DNA of 64,000 nucleotides from Rosenbergiella metrosideri (lineage in GTDB: Bacteria > Pseudomonadota > Gammaproteobacteria > Enterobacterales > Enterobacteriaceae). Location: NCBI RefSeq assembly GCF_022602565.1, contig NZ_JALBCV010000007.1, positions 99,085 through 163,084 of the forward strand. The letters are read 5' to 3'. Position 1 is the stretch's first letter. Every line of letters starts with the position of its first letter. The position numbers and the translations under genes were made by a program. The notes beneath the pieces were generated by a model. It saw nothing but the letters and a program-made list of their open reading frames with translations, was not told where the DNA came from and searched no databases. Shown piece by piece: positions 18,129-29,293 of the stretch.

Positions 18129-18887
18129 ATGAAACAGACGCAGAGACATGATGCTATTGTGGAGCTTGTGAAACGGCAAGGATACGTCAGTACTGAAGAG
18201 TTGGTGGAGTTTTTTTCAGTCACTCCCCAGACAATTCGTCGCGATCTCAACGATTTAGCGGAGAAAAACCTTATTCAGCGCCATCACGGTGGCGCTGCGC
18301 TACCTTCAAGTGCCGAGAATACTGATTGGCACGATCGTAAGATGATGCACTCCAGTGCGAAAACGCGTATTGCCACGAAAGTCGCCCAGCAAATACCGGA
18401 TGGTTCAACCCTTTTTATCGATATCGGTACCACGCCAGAAGCGGTGGCTCACGCCCTAATGGGCCACCATAATCTACAAATCGTGACGAATAACCTTAAT
18501 GTCGCCCAACTGATGATGGCCAAGACAGATTTTCGCGTCATCATTGCTGGGGGAACCTTGCGTGCCAGTGATGGGGGGATTATTGGTGAAGCGACGATGG
18601 ATTTTATTTCGCAATTTCGGCTCGATTTTGGCGTAATTGGTATTAGCGGAATTGATGAAGCCGGTACGATGTTAGAATTCGATTATCACGAAGTACGGAC
18701 TAAACGTGCGATTATTGAAAACTCGCGATGCGTTATGTTGGTCACCGACGGTTCAAAATTTGGGCGTAAAGCGATGGTAAGTTTAGGGGGAGTGGAGATG
18801 TTGGATTCACTCTTTACAGATAAGTTGCCACCAGAGCCTATTCTACATCTGCTGTCTAAGCATACGGTCAAGCTTGAAATATGTTAA
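18129..18887 (+). CDS. glpR: GlpR, glycerol-3-phosphate regulon repressor
   Basis: DeoR-family repressor of glp genes, induced by glycerol-3-phosphate. 252 residues, as E. coli. DeoR helix-turn-helix at about 18-43 (STEELVEFFSVTPQTIRRDL), then a sugar-phosphate-binding domain with DGSTLFIDIGTTPEAVAHAL. Its operators are the tandem sites at 16743-16783, so it is expected to control glpD opposite it. Starts 10 bases after glpG. Confidence 0.96.
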   Translation: MKQTQRHDAIVELVKRQGYVSTEELVEFFSVTPQTIRRDLNDLAEKNLIQRHHGGAALPSSAENTDWHDRKMMHSSAKTRIATKVAQQIPDGSTLFIDIGTTPEAVAHALMGHHNLQIVTNNLNVAQLMMAKTDFRVIIAGGTLRASDGGIIGEATMDFISQFRLDFGVIGISGIDEAGTMLEFDYHEVRTKRAIIENSRCVMLVTDGSKFGRKAMVSLGGVEMLDSLFTDKLPPEPILHLLSKHTVKLEIC

Positions 18888-18891
18888 TCAC

Positions 18892-18917
18892 TCTGCCCGA
18901 ATATCGGGCAGAATTTT
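18892..18917. terminator. Stem-loop between glpR and nfuA
   Basis: 9-bp stem TCTGCCCGA (18892-18900) / TCGGGCAGA (18904-18912), loop ATA, then ATTTTC. Placed between convergent stops; likely terminates glpEGR. Confidence 0.72.
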
Positions 18918-18920
18918 CAC

Positions 18921-19496
18921 TCAGTAATAAGAGTGCTCGCCACGCTGGTGCTCGGTCAAATCTCGTACACCTTTAAGCTCAGGGAAGGTAGCAAGAAGTT
19001 CCTTCTCAATCCCTTCTTTCAACGTGACATCGACCATTGAACAGCCGTTACATCCGCCGCCAAATTGTAGAATGGCGTAACCTTCCGGCGTGATCTCCAT
19101 AAGGGAAACCTTTCCGCCATGACTGGCTAGTTGTGGATTGATTTGAGCTTGTAACTGGTACTCTACACGCTCAATCAATGGTGCATCGTCAGACACTTTA
19201 CGCATTTTAGCGTTAGGCGCTTTTAAAGTCAGTTGCGAACCGAGATTGTCGGTGACGAAATCAATCTCTGCTTCATCCAAATAGGGCGCGCTTAACTCAT
19301 CGACGTAAGCGGTGAGAAACTCGTATTTTAATTCCGTGTCGGTGCTTTCAACTGCATCTGGCGGGCAGTACGACACGCCACATTCCGCGGTAGGCGTGCC
19401 GGGATTAATGACGAAGACACGGATCTGTGTTCCGGGCTCTTGTTTAGTGAGCAATTTCGCAAAATGTTGTTGGGCTGTATCGGTTATATGAATCAT
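18921..19496 (-). CDS. nfuA: NfuA, iron-sulfur cluster carrier/repair protein
   Basis: Carries a [4Fe-4S] cluster at a dimer interface and delivers it to client enzymes under stress; also assists lipoyl synthase. ATG 19496 gives MIHITDTAQ and 191 residues, the E. coli length; 12 upstream in-frame residues are rejected. N-terminal degenerate A-type domain, C-terminal Nfu domain with Cys149 and Cys152 in GGGCNGCSM. Follows gntX on the same strand after 57 bases. Confidence 0.96.
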   Translation of the reverse strand: MIHITDTAQQHFAKLLTKQEPGTQIRVFVINPGTPTAECGVSYCPPDAVESTDTELKYEFLTAYVDELSAPYLDEAEIDFVTDNLGSQLTLKAPNAKMRKVSDDAPLIERVEYQLQAQINPQLASHGGKVSLMEITPEGYAILQFGGGCNGCSMVDVTLKEGIEKELLATFPELKGVRDLTEHQRGEHSYY

Positions 19497-19553
19497 AAGA
19501 CATCGCTCAATGTTATCTATGTTAAAAGTCATCTTACGCGCATCACTGCCACT

Positions 19554-20237
19554 CTACAAGGTACGGCACAGGCACCACACCTGCACGCTAGCAACCTGCT
19601 GCTGCTGCAAAAGCCTAACGATTTCTCGAGCTGTGGCACCTGTCGTTACGACATCATCAACGAGCGCAACATGTTTACCACCCAGTGAGGCAGTCACTTC
19701 ATACACTTGGCCGAGATTGTGTTGACGGCTCGCTCTATCGAGAGTGTGTTGCATTGTTGTTAATTTTGTACAACGTATGGCATTGGACCAATATTGACAA
19801 GCGAGCCAACGAGCTAGAGGTCTAGCGAGAAGATCGCTTTGGTTGAAGCCCCGTTGTTGATAACGCTTAGGATGTAAGGGAACGGCGACAACAATATCGG
19901 GTTTCTGCCACAAGTAATGCCGTCGATATCGTAAGTAGTTTAGCAAAATGAGCCTCGAAAGCATGGCGGCAAGTGCGGTCTGTGACGAAAATTTGAACTG
20001 GTGAAGTAGCTTACTAAGAGGAGGAAGGTAATTGGCCGCCGCAATCGTACCTAGCCATGGAAAAGGGCTTTGTTGGCACGCGTGACAGGCATTACAAACG
20101 GTTTCAGCCGGTAAAGCGCAGCGTAAACAACGTGGTTGGTCGAGCAATAGTTGCCGTTCGCACCAAGAACAAATTCCTACTGATGCATGCCAAACGGGTA
20201 GCATACATATCCAACACCTACTTTTGATTGTTAACAT
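19554..20237 (-). CDS. gntX: GntX, ComF-family phosphoribosyltransferase-like protein
   Basis: 227 residues, as in E. coli GntX. Cysteine pairs CWIC, CSWC, CLRC and CHAC form N-terminal zinc-ribbon-like modules; the C-terminal half carries the PRPP-binding motif ALVDDVVTTGAT. ComF relatives are needed for DNA uptake in naturally competent bacteria, and DNA utilisation is reported for E. coli gntX; the name's link to gluconate is historical. Diverges from bioH across 28 bases. Confidence 0.93.
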   Translation of the reverse strand: MLTIKSRCWICMLPVWHASVGICSWCERQLLLDQPRCLRCALPAETVCNACHACQQSPFPWLGTIAAANYLPPLSKLLHQFKFSSQTALAAMLSRLILLNYLRYRRHYLWQKPDIVVAVPLHPKRYQQRGFNQSDLLARPLARWLACQYWSNAIRCTKLTTMQHTLDRASRQHNLGQVYEVTASLGGKHVALVDDVVTTGATAREIVRLLQQQQVASVQVWCLCRTL

Positions 20238-20265
20238 AGGCTATCCCTCCAAGAGAACAGAGATT

Positions 20266-21027
20266 ATGACCTTATTTACACAACACATCGGACAAGGTAA
20301 TCAGCCACTTGTGCTACTCCACGGGTGGGGATTGAATTCCCAGGTGTGGGATTTCATTTTATCGCCACTCAGTCCTCATTTTTCAATTACCCTGATCGAC
20401 CTCCCTGGCTACGGTCGCAGTCAATTCTTCGATACATTGAGTCTCGACGAGATGGCTAGCCATATTGCGCCGCATATCCCCTCAGAAAGCGTCGTACTAG
20501 GTTGGTCCCTTGGAGGATTGGTGGCAGCACAATTAGCCATCGACTTCAAAGAGAAAGTTAAGCAGCTTATCTTTGTCGCTTCTTCACCTTGTTTTAGTCA
20601 AAGAGAACAATGGCCGGGAATTAGCCCAGAGGTTCTCGGTAACTTTCAAACGCAATTAGCAACGGATTTTCGCCGAACGATTGAGCGCTTTCTTGCTTTA
20701 CAAAGTTTGGGGACTGAAAATGCTTCGTTAAACACTAGAACGTTGAAGCAGGCGATCGTCGACCAACCTCAAGCCTCATTAGCAGTATTAAATAAGGGGC
20801 TAACTATTTTACAGAACGACGATTTACGTCAAAAACTCCCATCGATAACTGCGCCGACCCTACGCATTTACGGTGCCTTAGATAGCTTAGTCCCTCGTAA
20901 AAGTATTCCGCTAACGGACAAGTTATGGCCAACCAGCCAATCGATAGTGATTGAACACGCCGCACATGCACCATTTATTTCACATCCGGAACAGTTTTGT
21001 GAAGCAGTTATAAAATTTACGCATTAG
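20266..21027 (+). CDS. bioH: BioH, pimeloyl-ACP methyl ester carboxylesterase
   Basis: Cleaves the methyl ester of pimeloyl-ACP, closing pimelate synthesis for biotin. ATG 20266 (MTLFTQHIGQGNQPLVLLHGWG) is chosen from alignment; the frame's start at 20224 would overlap gntX. 253 residues (E. coli 256). Alpha/beta hydrolase: Ser81 in GWSLGG, acid in ALDSLVPRK, His in AAHAPFISHP, oxyanion Trp in HGWG. Confidence 0.95.
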   Translation: MTLFTQHIGQGNQPLVLLHGWGLNSQVWDFILSPLSPHFSITLIDLPGYGRSQFFDTLSLDEMASHIAPHIPSESVVLGWSLGGLVAAQLAIDFKEKVKQLIFVASSPCFSQREQWPGISPEVLGNFQTQLATDFRRTIERFLALQSLGTENASLNTRTLKQAIVDQPQASLAVLNKGLTILQNDDLRQKLPSITAPTLRIYGALDSLVPRKSIPLTDKLWPTSQSIVIEHAAHAPFISHPEQFCEAVIKFTH

Positions 21028-21101
21028 CATTATCGCCCATGAATATGAGCGATGATTATTCTATAGTGATGAGACGATTAAGTCCTAATGAGGAGAAAAT
21101 G

Positions 21102-21395
21102 ATGAATCCCCTAATTAATGTTATAGCTTACATTACCGCAAAGCCTGGTCATGAAACTGTTGTAGAGCGTGCGCTCAAAGCAGCAGAGCAAGCAGTGCAA
21201 GCTGAAGCAGGTTGTCAATCTTACGTCTTGACTCAGGATATTCAACAACCCCGTCGTTATGTCATGCTGGAGTGCTGGAGCAGTCAGGAAGCGCTGGATA
21301 CACACATGCAGCAACCCCCATTCAAAACGCTTCTTGCTGAGATCGATGGATTAGCAGAACTGGAAGTGGTGGTAACGAAAACGCTTGCAGAGTGA
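21102..21395 (+). CDS. ABM-domain (antibiotic biosynthesis monooxygenase-like) small protein
   Basis: 97 residues from ATG 21102, 6 bases after AGGAG; ATG 21099 is also possible. The sequence INVIAYITAKPGHETVVERAL...AGCQSYVLTQD...YVMLECWSSQEALDTHMQQPPFKTL has the ABM/dimeric alpha-beta barrel pattern of YgiN- and LsrG-type proteins. Members include quinone-related monooxygenases and isomerases, so no reaction is assigned. It lies between bioH and yhgF, where E. coli has no such gene. Confidence 0.75.
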   Translation: MNPLINVIAYITAKPGHETVVERALKAAEQAVQAEAGCQSYVLTQDIQQPRRYVMLECWSSQEALDTHMQQPPFKTLLAEIDGLAELEVVVTKTLAE

Positions 21396-21405
21396 TAACC
21401 GTTTC

Positions 21406-21427
21406 AATCCTGCCCTCGGGCAGGATT
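21406..21427. terminator. Hairpin between the ABM-domain gene and yhgF
   Basis: Perfect 9-bp stem AATCCTGCC/GGCAGGATT with a CTCG loop between convergent stops. No T-run on either side, so it is termination-like only by position. Confidence 0.55.
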
Positions 21428-21436
21428 GATAGCGGA

Positions 21437-23746
21437 CTACTTTTTCTTGAATGCGGCGGCGAGCGCATCGCCCATCGCGCTATTGCTTTGCGTTGAGGCT
21501 TGGCGTGATGGCTGGCGAGCTTGCTTGGGGCTAGCCTTTTCAGGGGCTGCGCTACGGCGCGATTGCGTCTCGCCGGGCTGTTCATCTAGACGCATGGTTA
21601 ACGCGATACGTTTTCTCCCAAGGTCGACTTCGAGCACCTTCACTTTGACAATTTCACCCGTCTTAATTACTTCATGAGGATCGCTGACGAAACGGTTGGC
21701 TAATGAAGAAATATGGACTAAGCCATCTTGATGAACACCAATATCAATAAAGGCGCCGAAATTGGTCACATTAGTGACGGTACCTTCCAGAATTAAGCCC
21801 GGAGTAAGATCATCCATCGTGTCGATACCTTCTGCAAAGGTAGCCGTCTTAAACTCTGGGCGGGGATCGCGGCCTGGCTTCTCAAGCTCTTTCAGAATAT
21901 CAGTAACAGTCGGTAACCCAAATCGTTCATCAGTAAACTGAGAAGCGGAAAGCGCACGTATAGCCTTACCATTTCCCATAAGAGAAGCGAGTTGTTCATG
22001 AGTCTGCGCGATGATCTGTTCAACCACCGGATAGGCTTCAGGGTGGACCGTTGAGGCATCCAGTGGATTATCCCCTTGGTTGATACGTAAAAAACCAGCA
22101 CATTGCTCAAAAGCTTTGGGTCCAAGACGGGCCACTTTGAGAAGCTGTTGCCGGTTCATGAAGCGACCATTGTCGTCGCGCCATTGCACAATATTCTGCG
22201 CAATCACTCGGCTTAACCCCGCAACACGGGTCAATAGCGGTACGGAGGCGGTATTCAAATCAACCCCTACGGCGTTCACACAATCTTCCACCACCGTATC
22301 GAGTTTCTTGGCCAGTTGCGTCTGGCTCACATCATGTTGATATTGGCCCACCCCAATCGATTTAGGATCGATTTTCACTAATTCAGCCAGAGGATCCTGT
22401 AGCCTCCTGGCGATCGAGACAGCACCTCGTAAGGAGACATCGAGATTTGGAAACTCTAAGGCTGCAAGTTCAGAAGCGGAATAGACGGACGCGCCAGCTT
22501 CGCTAACAATCACCTTTTCGGCAGTCACGCCAGGGTACTGTTTTTTGAGTTCAACAAAAAAGCGCTCAGTTTCCCGAGAAGCAGTACCGTTACCAATCGC
22601 CACCAACTCAACGTTATATCGCTGGCAAAGCATCGCGACGGCCGTGGCGGATTTAGCCGCTTGACCGGTATGAGGATAAACCGTATCGGTAGCGACTAGC
22701 TTACCGGTAGCGTCTATGACCGCCACTTTTACGCCGGTACGTAATCCTGGGTCAAGCCCCATTGTGGCTCGCATGCCGGCGGGGGCGGCCATCAATAGTG
22801 CATTAAGATTACGCGCGAACACATCAATGGCTTCAAGTTCCGCTTGTTCACGTAGCGAGCCCATCAGTTCCGTTTCTAAGTGCAGCAGGATTTTAATTTT
22901 CCACGTCCAACTAATCACCGACTTACGCCAACTATCGCTCGGTGCATTGGCGATACGCACATTAAGGTGTTCGCTAATTAACGTTTCACCGAAGCTCTCT
23001 TTGGGCGTCTCTTCACTGTGAGGGTCTGGGTTGAGAGACAGTTGTAAGATACCTTCGTTGCGCCCGCGTAGCATGGCGAGTGCTCGGTGGGAAGGCGTTG
23101 TCGCCAAGAGTTCGTGATGATCGAAATAATCGCGAAACTTCGCGCCTTCGGCCTCTTTTCCTGAGGCCACTTTCGAAACAAGGTGCGCATTTTTCCACAG
23201 ATACTGCCGGACTTTTGCTAGCAGTGAGGCATCCTCTGCAAATCTTTCCATTAGAATATAGCGAGCGCCATCTAAAGCGCCGCGTATATCAGAGATACCT
23301 TTATCGGCATTAATGAACTCTGCAGCGGTTGCTTCCGGATCAAGCTGAGGAGAGGTCCATAACTTATCAGCTAACGGCTCAAGACCCGCCTCAATCGCGA
23401 TCTGGCCGCGCGTACGGCGCTTAGGCTTATAAGGTAGATAAAGATCTTCGAGTTCAGTCTTACTTAATACGGCGTCAATGGATTGAGCCAGCTCGTCGGT
23501 TAATTTTCCTTGCTCTGAAATGGAGTTAAGGATGGTGTGCCGACGCTCATCAAGTTCTCGCAGGTAGGTTAAACGTGTTTCTAATTGACGCAGTTGGGTA
23601 TCGTCCAAGCCACCAGTGACTTCCTTACGGTAGCGGGCGATAAAAGGGACAGTGTTACCTTCGTCATAGAGTTGTATCGTAGCATCAACTTGTTCGATGC
23701 GGACCTGCAATTCGTTGGCAATGATCTGACTTAGCGGCTTTTTCAT
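21437..23746 (-). CDS. yhgF: YhgF/Tex, S1-domain nucleic-acid-binding transcription accessory protein
   Basis: Tex-family protein that binds nucleic acids and associates with transcription. 769 residues (E. coli 773). N-terminal helical Tex domain, a YqgF/RNase H-like fold around [16 protein letters not shown], helix-hairpin-helix repeats ([37 protein letters not shown]) and an S1 domain at about 648-718 ([21 protein letters not shown]), then a basic, low-complexity tail. Same strand and 81 bases downstream of greB. Confidence 0.95.
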   Translation of the reverse strand: MKKPLSQIIANELQVRIEQVDATIQLYDEGNTVPFIARYRKEVTGGLDDTQLRQLETRLTYLRELDERRHTILNSISEQGKLTDELAQSIDAVLSKTELEDLYLPYKPKRRTRGQIAIEAGLEPLADKLWTSPQLDPEATAAEFINADKGISDIRGALDGARYILMERFAEDASLLAKVRQYLWKNAHLVSKVASGKEAEGAKFRDYFDHHELLATTPSHRALAMLRGRNEGILQLSLNPDPHSEETPKESFGETLISEHLNVRIANAPSDSWRKSVISWTWKIKILLHLETELMGSLREQAELEAIDVFARNLNALLMAAPAGMRATMGLDPGLRTGVKVAVIDATGKLVATDTVYPHTGQAAKSATAVAMLCQRYNVELVAIGNGTASRETERFFVELKKQYPGVTAEKVIVSEAGASVYSASELAALEFPNLDVSLRGAVSIARRLQDPLAELVKIDPKSIGVGQYQHDVSQTQLAKKLDTVVEDCVNAVGVDLNTASVPLLTRVAGLSRVIAQNIVQWRDDNGRFMNRQQLLKVARLGPKAFEQCAGFLRINQGDNPLDASTVHPEAYPVVEQIIAQTHEQLASLMGNGKAIRALSASQFTDERFGLPTVTDILKELEKPGRDPRPEFKTATFAEGIDTMDDLTPGLILEGTVTNVTNFGAFIDIGVHQDGLVHISSLANRFVSDPHEVIKTGEIVKVKVLEVDLGRKRIALTMRLDEQPGETQSRRSAAPEKASPKQARQPSRQASTQSNSAMGDALAAAFKKK

Positions 23747-23827
23747 TGTGATTCGTAGCTTATAGGAGGTAAATTTTCTGACAGTTATACGGCGATGCTC
23801 TGTGAATTTCCAGTCTGGACGTTCAGA

Positions 23828-24319
23828 TTAAGGATTTTCCTGAGGCGCACGGCTATAAGTGATATGATTGACGTACCATACGGCCGGGCCTGACGGTGTC
23901 TGAACGGTAGCACTGTCACCGACCTCTTTTTTTAGTAAGGCTCTAGCCATTGGCGAGTCGATCGAGATATAGTCATTACGACCAAAAATTTCGTCATACC
24001 CTACAATGCGAAAGGTGAGAATTTCCCCGGCATCATTTTCAATTTCCACTTGTGCACCGAAGAAAACTTTTCCCTCTTGTTGTGGGGAGTAGTCAACAAT
24101 ACGGAGTGATTCGAGGCTCTTACGAAGATAGCGGACTCGACGATCAATCTCTCTTAAACGCTTTTTATTATATTGATAGTCAGCATTCTCACTGCGATCG
24201 CCCAAGCTTGCGGCCCAAGTGACTTTTTTTGTGACTTCCGGACGCTCTTCTCGCCACAGTTGGTCGAGTTCTTGTTTTAACTTATTGTAGCCTTCACGAG
24301 TGATAAGTTGGGTTTTCAC
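23828..24319 (-). CDS. greB: GreB, transcript cleavage factor
   Basis: Enters the RNA polymerase secondary channel and rescues backtracked complexes by stimulating transcript cleavage. Start taken as GTG 24319: GAGGA lies just upstream, and the product VKTQLITREGY matches the E. coli start. 163 residues (E. coli 158). N-terminal coiled coil with acidic tip Asp-Glu in WAASLGDRSENADYQYNKKRLREID, C-terminal FKBP-like domain. Confidence 0.95.
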   Translation of the reverse strand: MKTQLITREGYNKLKQELDQLWREERPEVTKKVTWAASLGDRSENADYQYNKKRLREIDRRVRYLRKSLESLRIVDYSPQQEGKVFFGAQVEIENDAGEILTFRIVGYDEIFGRNDYISIDSPMARALLKKEVGDSATVQTPSGPAVWYVNHITYSRAPQENP

Positions 24320-24480
24320 ACTATTGTCCTCTATCACCTATAGTTAGATCTTTACTTAACATACTGTTAAATATGCTTTGTAACAATTTCAATAAGAATA
24401 TAAACCAATAAAATTTGTCACTGTACGCATTATTTTTAAAAATAGCATAGCTGGCGATAATGCCTTTGGGAGTCATTAGA

Positions 24481-25200
24481 ATGCAGGAAAATTACAAAGT
24501 TTTAGTTGTCGATGACGACATGCGTTTACGGGCATTGCTTGAAAGGTACCTCACTGAGCAAGGATTCCAAGTGCGCAGCGTAGCGAATGCTGAACAAATG
24601 GACCGTTTGTTAACCCGTGAATCTTTCCACCTGATGGTACTAGACTTGATGTTACCGGGTGAGGATGGGCTATCCATCTGCCGCCGCTTGCGTAGCCAGA
24701 GTAATCCAATGCCGATTATTATGGTAACGGCGAAGGGTGAAGAGGTCGATAGGATTGTTGGGTTAGAAATCGGTGCCGACGATTATATTCCTAAGCCGTT
24801 TAATCCACGCGAATTATTGGCTCGTATCCGTGCTGTTTTACGCCGTCAAGCGAATGAACTACCTGGTGCGCCCTCTCAGGAAGAGGCGGTGATTACTTTC
24901 GGTAAGTTTAAACTTAACTTAGGCACGCGCGAGATGTTCCGTGAAGACGAGCCTATGCCATTGACCAGTGGGGAATTTGCGGTGCTTAAGGCACTGGTGA
25001 GCCACCCGCGCGAGCCGCTTTCTCGAGATAAGCTCATGAATTTAGCGCGTGGTCGTGAGTACAGTGCAATGGAACGTTCTATCGACGTTCAGATTTCACG
25101 ACTGAGAAGAATGGTTGAAGAAGATCCTGCTCATCCCCGTTATATTCAAACGGTCTGGGGTCTGGGCTATGTCTTTGTTCCCGATGGCAGTAAAGCATGA
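24481..25200 (+). CDS. ompR: OmpR, osmoregulatory response regulator
   Basis: DNA-binding regulator of porins and many envelope genes. ATG 24481 gives 239 residues nearly identical to E. coli; the frame's TTG at 24460-level extension is rejected. Receiver domain with acidic pocket DDD near 11-13, phosphoacceptor Asp55 in VLDLMLPG, Lys in [12 protein letters not shown], and a winged-helix domain in the second half. Overlaps envZ by 4 bases. The 160 bases upstream are very AT-rich. Confidence 0.98.
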   Translation: MQENYKVLVVDDDMRLRALLERYLTEQGFQVRSVANAEQMDRLLTRESFHLMVLDLMLPGEDGLSICRRLRSQSNPMPIIMVTAKGEEVDRIVGLEIGADDYIPKPFNPRELLARIRAVLRRQANELPGAPSQEEAVITFGKFKLNLGTREMFREDEPMPLTSGEFAVLKALVSHPREPLSRDKLMNLARGREYSAMERSIDVQISRLRRMVEEDPAHPRYIQTVWGLGYVFVPDGSKA

Positions 25201-26549
25201 AGAAATTTCGCTTCTCTCCGCGCAGCTCTTTTGCGCGGATGTTGCTCCTCATCGTTTCACTTCTCTTTGTCAGTTTGGTGACGACCTATCTAGTCGTCCT
25301 TAACTTCGCCATTTTACCGAGCTTGCAGCAGTTTAATAAGGTTCTCGCCTATGAAGTGAGAATGCTCATGACGGATAAGCTGCAGCTTGAAGACGGTACG
25401 CAACTCGAAGTTCCTCCGGCTTTCAGACGGGAAATCTATCGTGAGCTAGGTATTTCACTCTATACCAACTCTGCCGCAGAAGAGAGCGGGCTACGTTGGG
25501 CGCAGCATTATAAATTCTTAAGCGAACAGATGGCACACCAACTGGGGGGGCCGACAGATGTTCGTGTTGAAGTGAATAAGAAAACCCCTGTGGTGTGGTT
25601 AAAAACCTGGTTATCCCCGAATATCTGGGTCAGAGTACCCTTGACCGAAATCCATCAAGGCGATTTCTCCCCATTATTCCGATATACCTTGATGATCATG
25701 TTATTGGCTATCGTCGGGGCGTGGCTATTTATCCGTATGCAAAATCGACCATTGGTTGCGCTTGAACATGCCGCACTGCAGGTCGGTAGGGGTCAAATTC
25801 CGCCGCCGCTGAGAGAGTATGGTGCATCGGAAGTCCGCTCGGTAACACGTGCTTTTAACCAAATGGCCTCGGGTGTAAAGCAGCTAGCTGATGACCGAAC
25901 CCTGTTGATGGCCGGTGTTAGCCACGACCTGCGTACCCCCTTAACACGTATTCGCTTAGCGACAGAGATGATAGGTGCAGATGAACAATATCTTGCCGAT
26001 TCTATTAATAAAGATATTGAAGAGTGTAATGCCATTATTGAGCAGTTCATTGACTATCTACGTACAGGGCAAGAGATTCAGAAGGAACGCGTTGACCTTA
26101 ATACCGTTTTAGGCGAAGTCGTGGCCGCAGAAAGTGGATACGAACGTGAAATCGATAATCACGTGATGAGTAACGAACTATTACTTGATATTAATCCTCT
26201 GGGCATTAAACGGGCCGTAGCGAATATGGTAGTAAATGCTGCGCGTTATGGGAATGGCTGGATCCGGATAAGCAGCGGGCGCGAACTAGACCGTGCTTGG
26301 TTCCAAGTCGAGGATGACGGCCCTGGGATTGATAAAGAGCAAATCGCCCATCTTCTTCAGCCCTTTGTGAGGGGGGATAGTGCGAGAACCACTAGTGGTA
26401 CGGGATTAGGACTTGCGATAGTGCAGAGAATTATCGATGCACATCAAGGGGAACTAAGTTTCGATACCAGTGAAAAGGGTGGTCTTAAGATTAGAGCATG
26501 GCTACCTTTGCCTTCCAGTAAACAGCCTGCGGTATCTGAAAACGTTTAA
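25197..26549 (+). CDS. envZ: EnvZ, osmosensor histidine kinase
   Basis: Inner-membrane kinase/phosphatase for OmpR. 450 residues, the E. coli length. Membrane segments at about 15-40 and 162-180 flank the periplasmic domain; then HAMP linker, His243 in [14 protein letters not shown] box NMVVNAARY, and G boxes DDGPGID and GTGLGLAI. Translationally coupled to ompR (ATGA). Confidence 0.97.
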   Translation: MKKFRFSPRSSFARMLLLIVSLLFVSLVTTYLVVLNFAILPSLQQFNKVLAYEVRMLMTDKLQLEDGTQLEVPPAFRREIYRELGISLYTNSAAEESGLRWAQHYKFLSEQMAHQLGGPTDVRVEVNKKTPVVWLKTWLSPNIWVRVPLTEIHQGDFSPLFRYTLMIMLLAIVGAWLFIRMQNRPLVALEHAALQVGRGQIPPPLREYGASEVRSVTRAFNQMASGVKQLADDRTLLMAGVSHDLRTPLTRIRLATEMIGADEQYLADSINKDIEECNAIIEQFIDYLRTGQEIQKERVDLNTVLGEVVAAESGYEREIDNHVMSNELLLDINPLGIKRAVANMVVNAARYGNGWIRISSGRELDRAWFQVEDDGPGIDKEQIAHLLQPFVRGDSARTTSGTGLGLAIVQRIIDAHQGELSFDTSEKGGLKIRAWLPLPSSKQPAVSENV

Positions 26550-26555
26550 TACACT

Positions 26556-26583
26556 ACTCACTCCCGTTAAAACGGGAGTGAGT
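26556..26583. terminator. Stem-loop between envZ and pckA
   Basis: 12-bp perfect stem ACTCACTCCCGT (26556-26567) / ACGGGAGTGAGT (26572-26583) with a TAAA loop between convergent genes; no T-run on either side. Confidence 0.65.
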
Positions 26584-26589
26584 GGAAGA

Positions 26590-28212
26590 TTATGCGTGAA
26601 GTTGCGGCCCCGCGCTGACCAACGCTTTACCGGCCTCAGTGTCCGTATAAGGCGCGAAGTGATCGATAAATTGTTTCGCCAACGCTTCTGCTTTCGATTC
26701 CCACTCTAGAGCATTATTCCAACTCGATCGAGGGTCAAGTATTGAAGGATCAATGCCTTGGATATGTTTGGGAAATTGTAAGTTAAAGAGCGGCAGGGTA
26801 TGGCATTCAGCATGATCTAATTCGTCATGTAAAATGGCATTAATTAATCGACGAGTATCTTTCAACGACAGGCGTTTCCCTTGTCCGTTCCATCCGGTAT
26901 TGACTAAGTATGCCTTCGCCCCACTTGCCTGCATACGTTTGACTAATACTTCCGCATAGCGTGTAGGGTGTAGCGTTAAAAATACCGCGCCAAAACAGGC
27001 AGAGAACGTTGGTGTGGGTTGTTTTACACCGCGCTCTGTGCCCGCTAATTTTGCTGTAAAGCCTGATAAGAAATGATACTGCGTCTGCTCTGGGGTCAAT
27101 CTTGATACCGGTGGGAAAATACCAAAGGCATCAGCCGTTAAAAAGATAACTTTTTTTGCATGGCCAGCTTTCGAGATGGGCCGAACAATATTATCGATAT
27201 GATTTATCGGATAAGAAACTCGGGTATTCTCGGTCTTACTGTCATCGTTGAAATCAACACTCCCATCTTGATTAACGACGACATTTTCAAGTAAAGCGTT
27301 GCGACGGATTGCTTTATAGATTTCAGGTTCAGCAGCTTGCGAGAGATTGATTGTCTTGGCGTAGCAACCTCCCTCGAAGTTGAACACTCCATCATCGTCC
27401 CACCCGTGTTCATCATCACCAATCAACTGGCGTAGCGGATCCGTAGAGAGCGTCGTTTTCCCCGTGCCGGAGAGACCGAAGAATACCGCCACATCTCCGT
27501 CTTTACCAACATTGGCAGAGCAGTGCATTGACGCAATATTCTGCAGAGGTAACAGGTAGTTCATGACCGAAAACATACCTTTCTTCATCTCGCCGCCGTA
27601 CCAAGTTCCGCCGATAAGCTGCATACGCTCGGTGAGGTTGAAGGCCACAAAGTTTTCCGAGTTAAGCCCCTGCTCACGCCACGATGGGTTATGGCACTTT
27701 GAACCATTCAAGACGACGAAGTTTGGCTTGAAGACTGCTAATTCTTCTGGGCTTGGGATAATAAACATATTGGTGACGAAATGGGCCTGCCAAGCGACTT
27801 CGGTCACGAATCTGACACTCAAGCGTGTTTCAGGGTTAGCCCCGCAAAAGGCATCCACAACAAATAATCGCTTTCCTGAAAGCTGTTCACATAACAGCCC
27901 CTTCAAGTGATCCCATGTTTGGGGTGAGAGCGGTTGGTTAGCGTTTTTGGCAGCACTAGTGTCGTTCCACCATACGGTTTTCTCGGTGGTAGCATCACGG
28001 ACGATATATTTATCTTTCGGGGACCGGCCTGTAAAAATTCCTGTATCGACCGCGACAGCACCAGATTGGGTGACTATACCTTTCTCAAAACCCTCAAGAT
28101 CGGGTGATGTTTCTTCTTTAAACAGCTGTTCATATGAGGGGTTATGGACAATTTCGATAGAACCAGTGATCCCAATAGCACTCAGATCGGGAAGCGGGGG
28201 TGTGGCTGACAT
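26590..28212 (-). CDS. pckA: PckA, ATP-dependent phosphoenolpyruvate carboxykinase
   Basis: Converts oxaloacetate to phosphoenolpyruvate in gluconeogenesis. ATG 28212 is chosen because AAGGAG lies 9 bases upstream; the TTG at 28221 abuts it. This gives 540 residues, exactly as E. coli. Kinase P-loop [11 protein letters not shown], metal-binding [19 protein letters not shown] and the substrate loop TGRSPKDKY are present. Confidence 0.97.
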   Translation of the reverse strand: MSATPPLPDLSAIGITGSIEIVHNPSYEQLFKEETSPDLEGFEKGIVTQSGAVAVDTGIFTGRSPKDKYIVRDATTEKTVWWNDTSAAKNANQPLSPQTWDHLKGLLCEQLSGKRLFVVDAFCGANPETRLSVRFVTEVAWQAHFVTNMFIIPSPEELAVFKPNFVVLNGSKCHNPSWREQGLNSENFVAFNLTERMQLIGGTWYGGEMKKGMFSVMNYLLPLQNIASMHCSANVGKDGDVAVFFGLSGTGKTTLSTDPLRQLIGDDEHGWDDDGVFNFEGGCYAKTINLSQAAEPEIYKAIRRNALLENVVVNQDGSVDFNDDSKTENTRVSYPINHIDNIVRPISKAGHAKKVIFLTADAFGIFPPVSRLTPEQTQYHFLSGFTAKLAGTERGVKQPTPTFSACFGAVFLTLHPTRYAEVLVKRMQASGAKAYLVNTGWNGQGKRLSLKDTRRLINAILHDELDHAECHTLPLFNLQFPKHIQGIDPSILDPRSSWNNALEWESKAEALAKQFIDHFAPYTDTEAGKALVSAGPQLHA

Positions 28213-28375
28213 GAGTCGCAACTCCTTCGATAAAAAAGTGGCTTAGCAAAAATACGTCAATGTCAGAAAAGTGTACCCTGAATCGTCGGGGGGAAAAGCA
28301 GGGAGGCAGTAAAGTGTGAGCAGCGTTAAATTACTACTGAAAAAAGGGAATTATTCAAAGGGAACGCAGAGAAGC

Positions 28376-28397
28376 AAGCGGGGTTATCGCCCCGCTT
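28376..28397 (-). terminator. Hairpin downstream of hslO
   Basis: 8-bp stem AAGCGGGG/CCCCGCTT with a 6-base loop, 9 bases beyond the hslO stop on the minus strand, followed by a T-poor GCTTCTC tract. Confidence 0.6.
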
Positions 28398-28405
28398 ACT
28401 GCTCA

Positions 28406-29272
28406 TTAATGGATTGAGGAGTTACTTAACGGTACGTCGTTACGGATATTGGCCACGTCTACTGCATCATAGAGATAGTGGCTGCCGCAGTAATCGCAAT
28501 GCATATCGATTTTTCCATCTTCAGCTAGAATGGCGTCGATTTCTTCTACCGAAACGGTCTTTAGAACTTCGCCGCAGCGTTGTCGAGAACAGCTGCATTT
28601 AAATTGTACCGGCTGAGGATCGTAGACAGTTACCTCTTCTTGATGGAACAGACGCCATAAAACATCGTTGGCCGGTAAACCAATAAGCTCTTCTTCCGTT
28701 ACCGTTGTAGCAAGCGTCGCTAAGTGGGTGAGGGCTTCACTGTCTTTATCTTCGCTAGGTAACACTTGCAGTAAAATGCCAGCTGCACCTTGGGTATTAT
28801 TTCTGATAATTAACCGTGTTGGAAGCTGTTCTGAACGTAGGAAATACTCTTCAATACACTCTGCAAACGTCGGTTTTTCTAGCGCGACAATACCTTGATA
28901 ACGCTCACCCTTGGCTGGAGTAATAGTAATCACCAGGTAACCTTGACCTAGCATTTGCGCGAGGGTAGCGTCATCGTCTATCTCACCACGAACCCGTGCA
29001 ACGCCGCGTAAATCTTGTTTATCGTTACCGTTGATCACTGCCATAGCTAAGGGACCTTCACCTTGTAATTGCACGGTGATATCGCCCTCAAATTTTAACG
29101 TAGCCGTCATTAAACTCGTGGTCACCAACATTTCTGCCATCAGTTTCTTAACCGCAGCAGGGTAGTCATGACCTTCGAGGATAGCATGTAGCGTATGGCT
29201 GACATTCACCAATTCTCCACGAACGGCGGCATCAGCAAATAAGTAACGGTGAAGTTGATCTTGGACGGACAT
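28406..29272 (-). CDS. hslO: HslO (Hsp33), redox-activated holdase chaperone
   Basis: Cytoplasmic chaperone that unfolds and becomes active on oxidation. 288 residues (E. coli 292). The C-terminal zinc switch is complete: Cys226 and Cys228 in KCSCS, Cys259 and Cys262 in HCDYC. Located 21 bases after hslR on the same strand, so the two heat-shock genes form an operon. Confidence 0.96.
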   Translation of the reverse strand: MSVQDQLHRYLFADAAVRGELVNVSHTLHAILEGHDYPAAVKKLMAEMLVTTSLMTATLKFEGDITVQLQGEGPLAMAVINGNDKQDLRGVARVRGEIDDDATLAQMLGQGYLVITITPAKGERYQGIVALEKPTFAECIEEYFLRSEQLPTRLIIRNNTQGAAGILLQVLPSEDKDSEALTHLATLATTVTEEELIGLPANDVLWRLFHQEEVTVYDPQPVQFKCSCSRQRCGEVLKTVSVEEIDAILAEDGKIDMHCDYCGSHYLYDAVDVANIRNDVPLSNSSIH

Positions 29273-29293
29273 TATTTTCTCTTTAGGGCGTAG

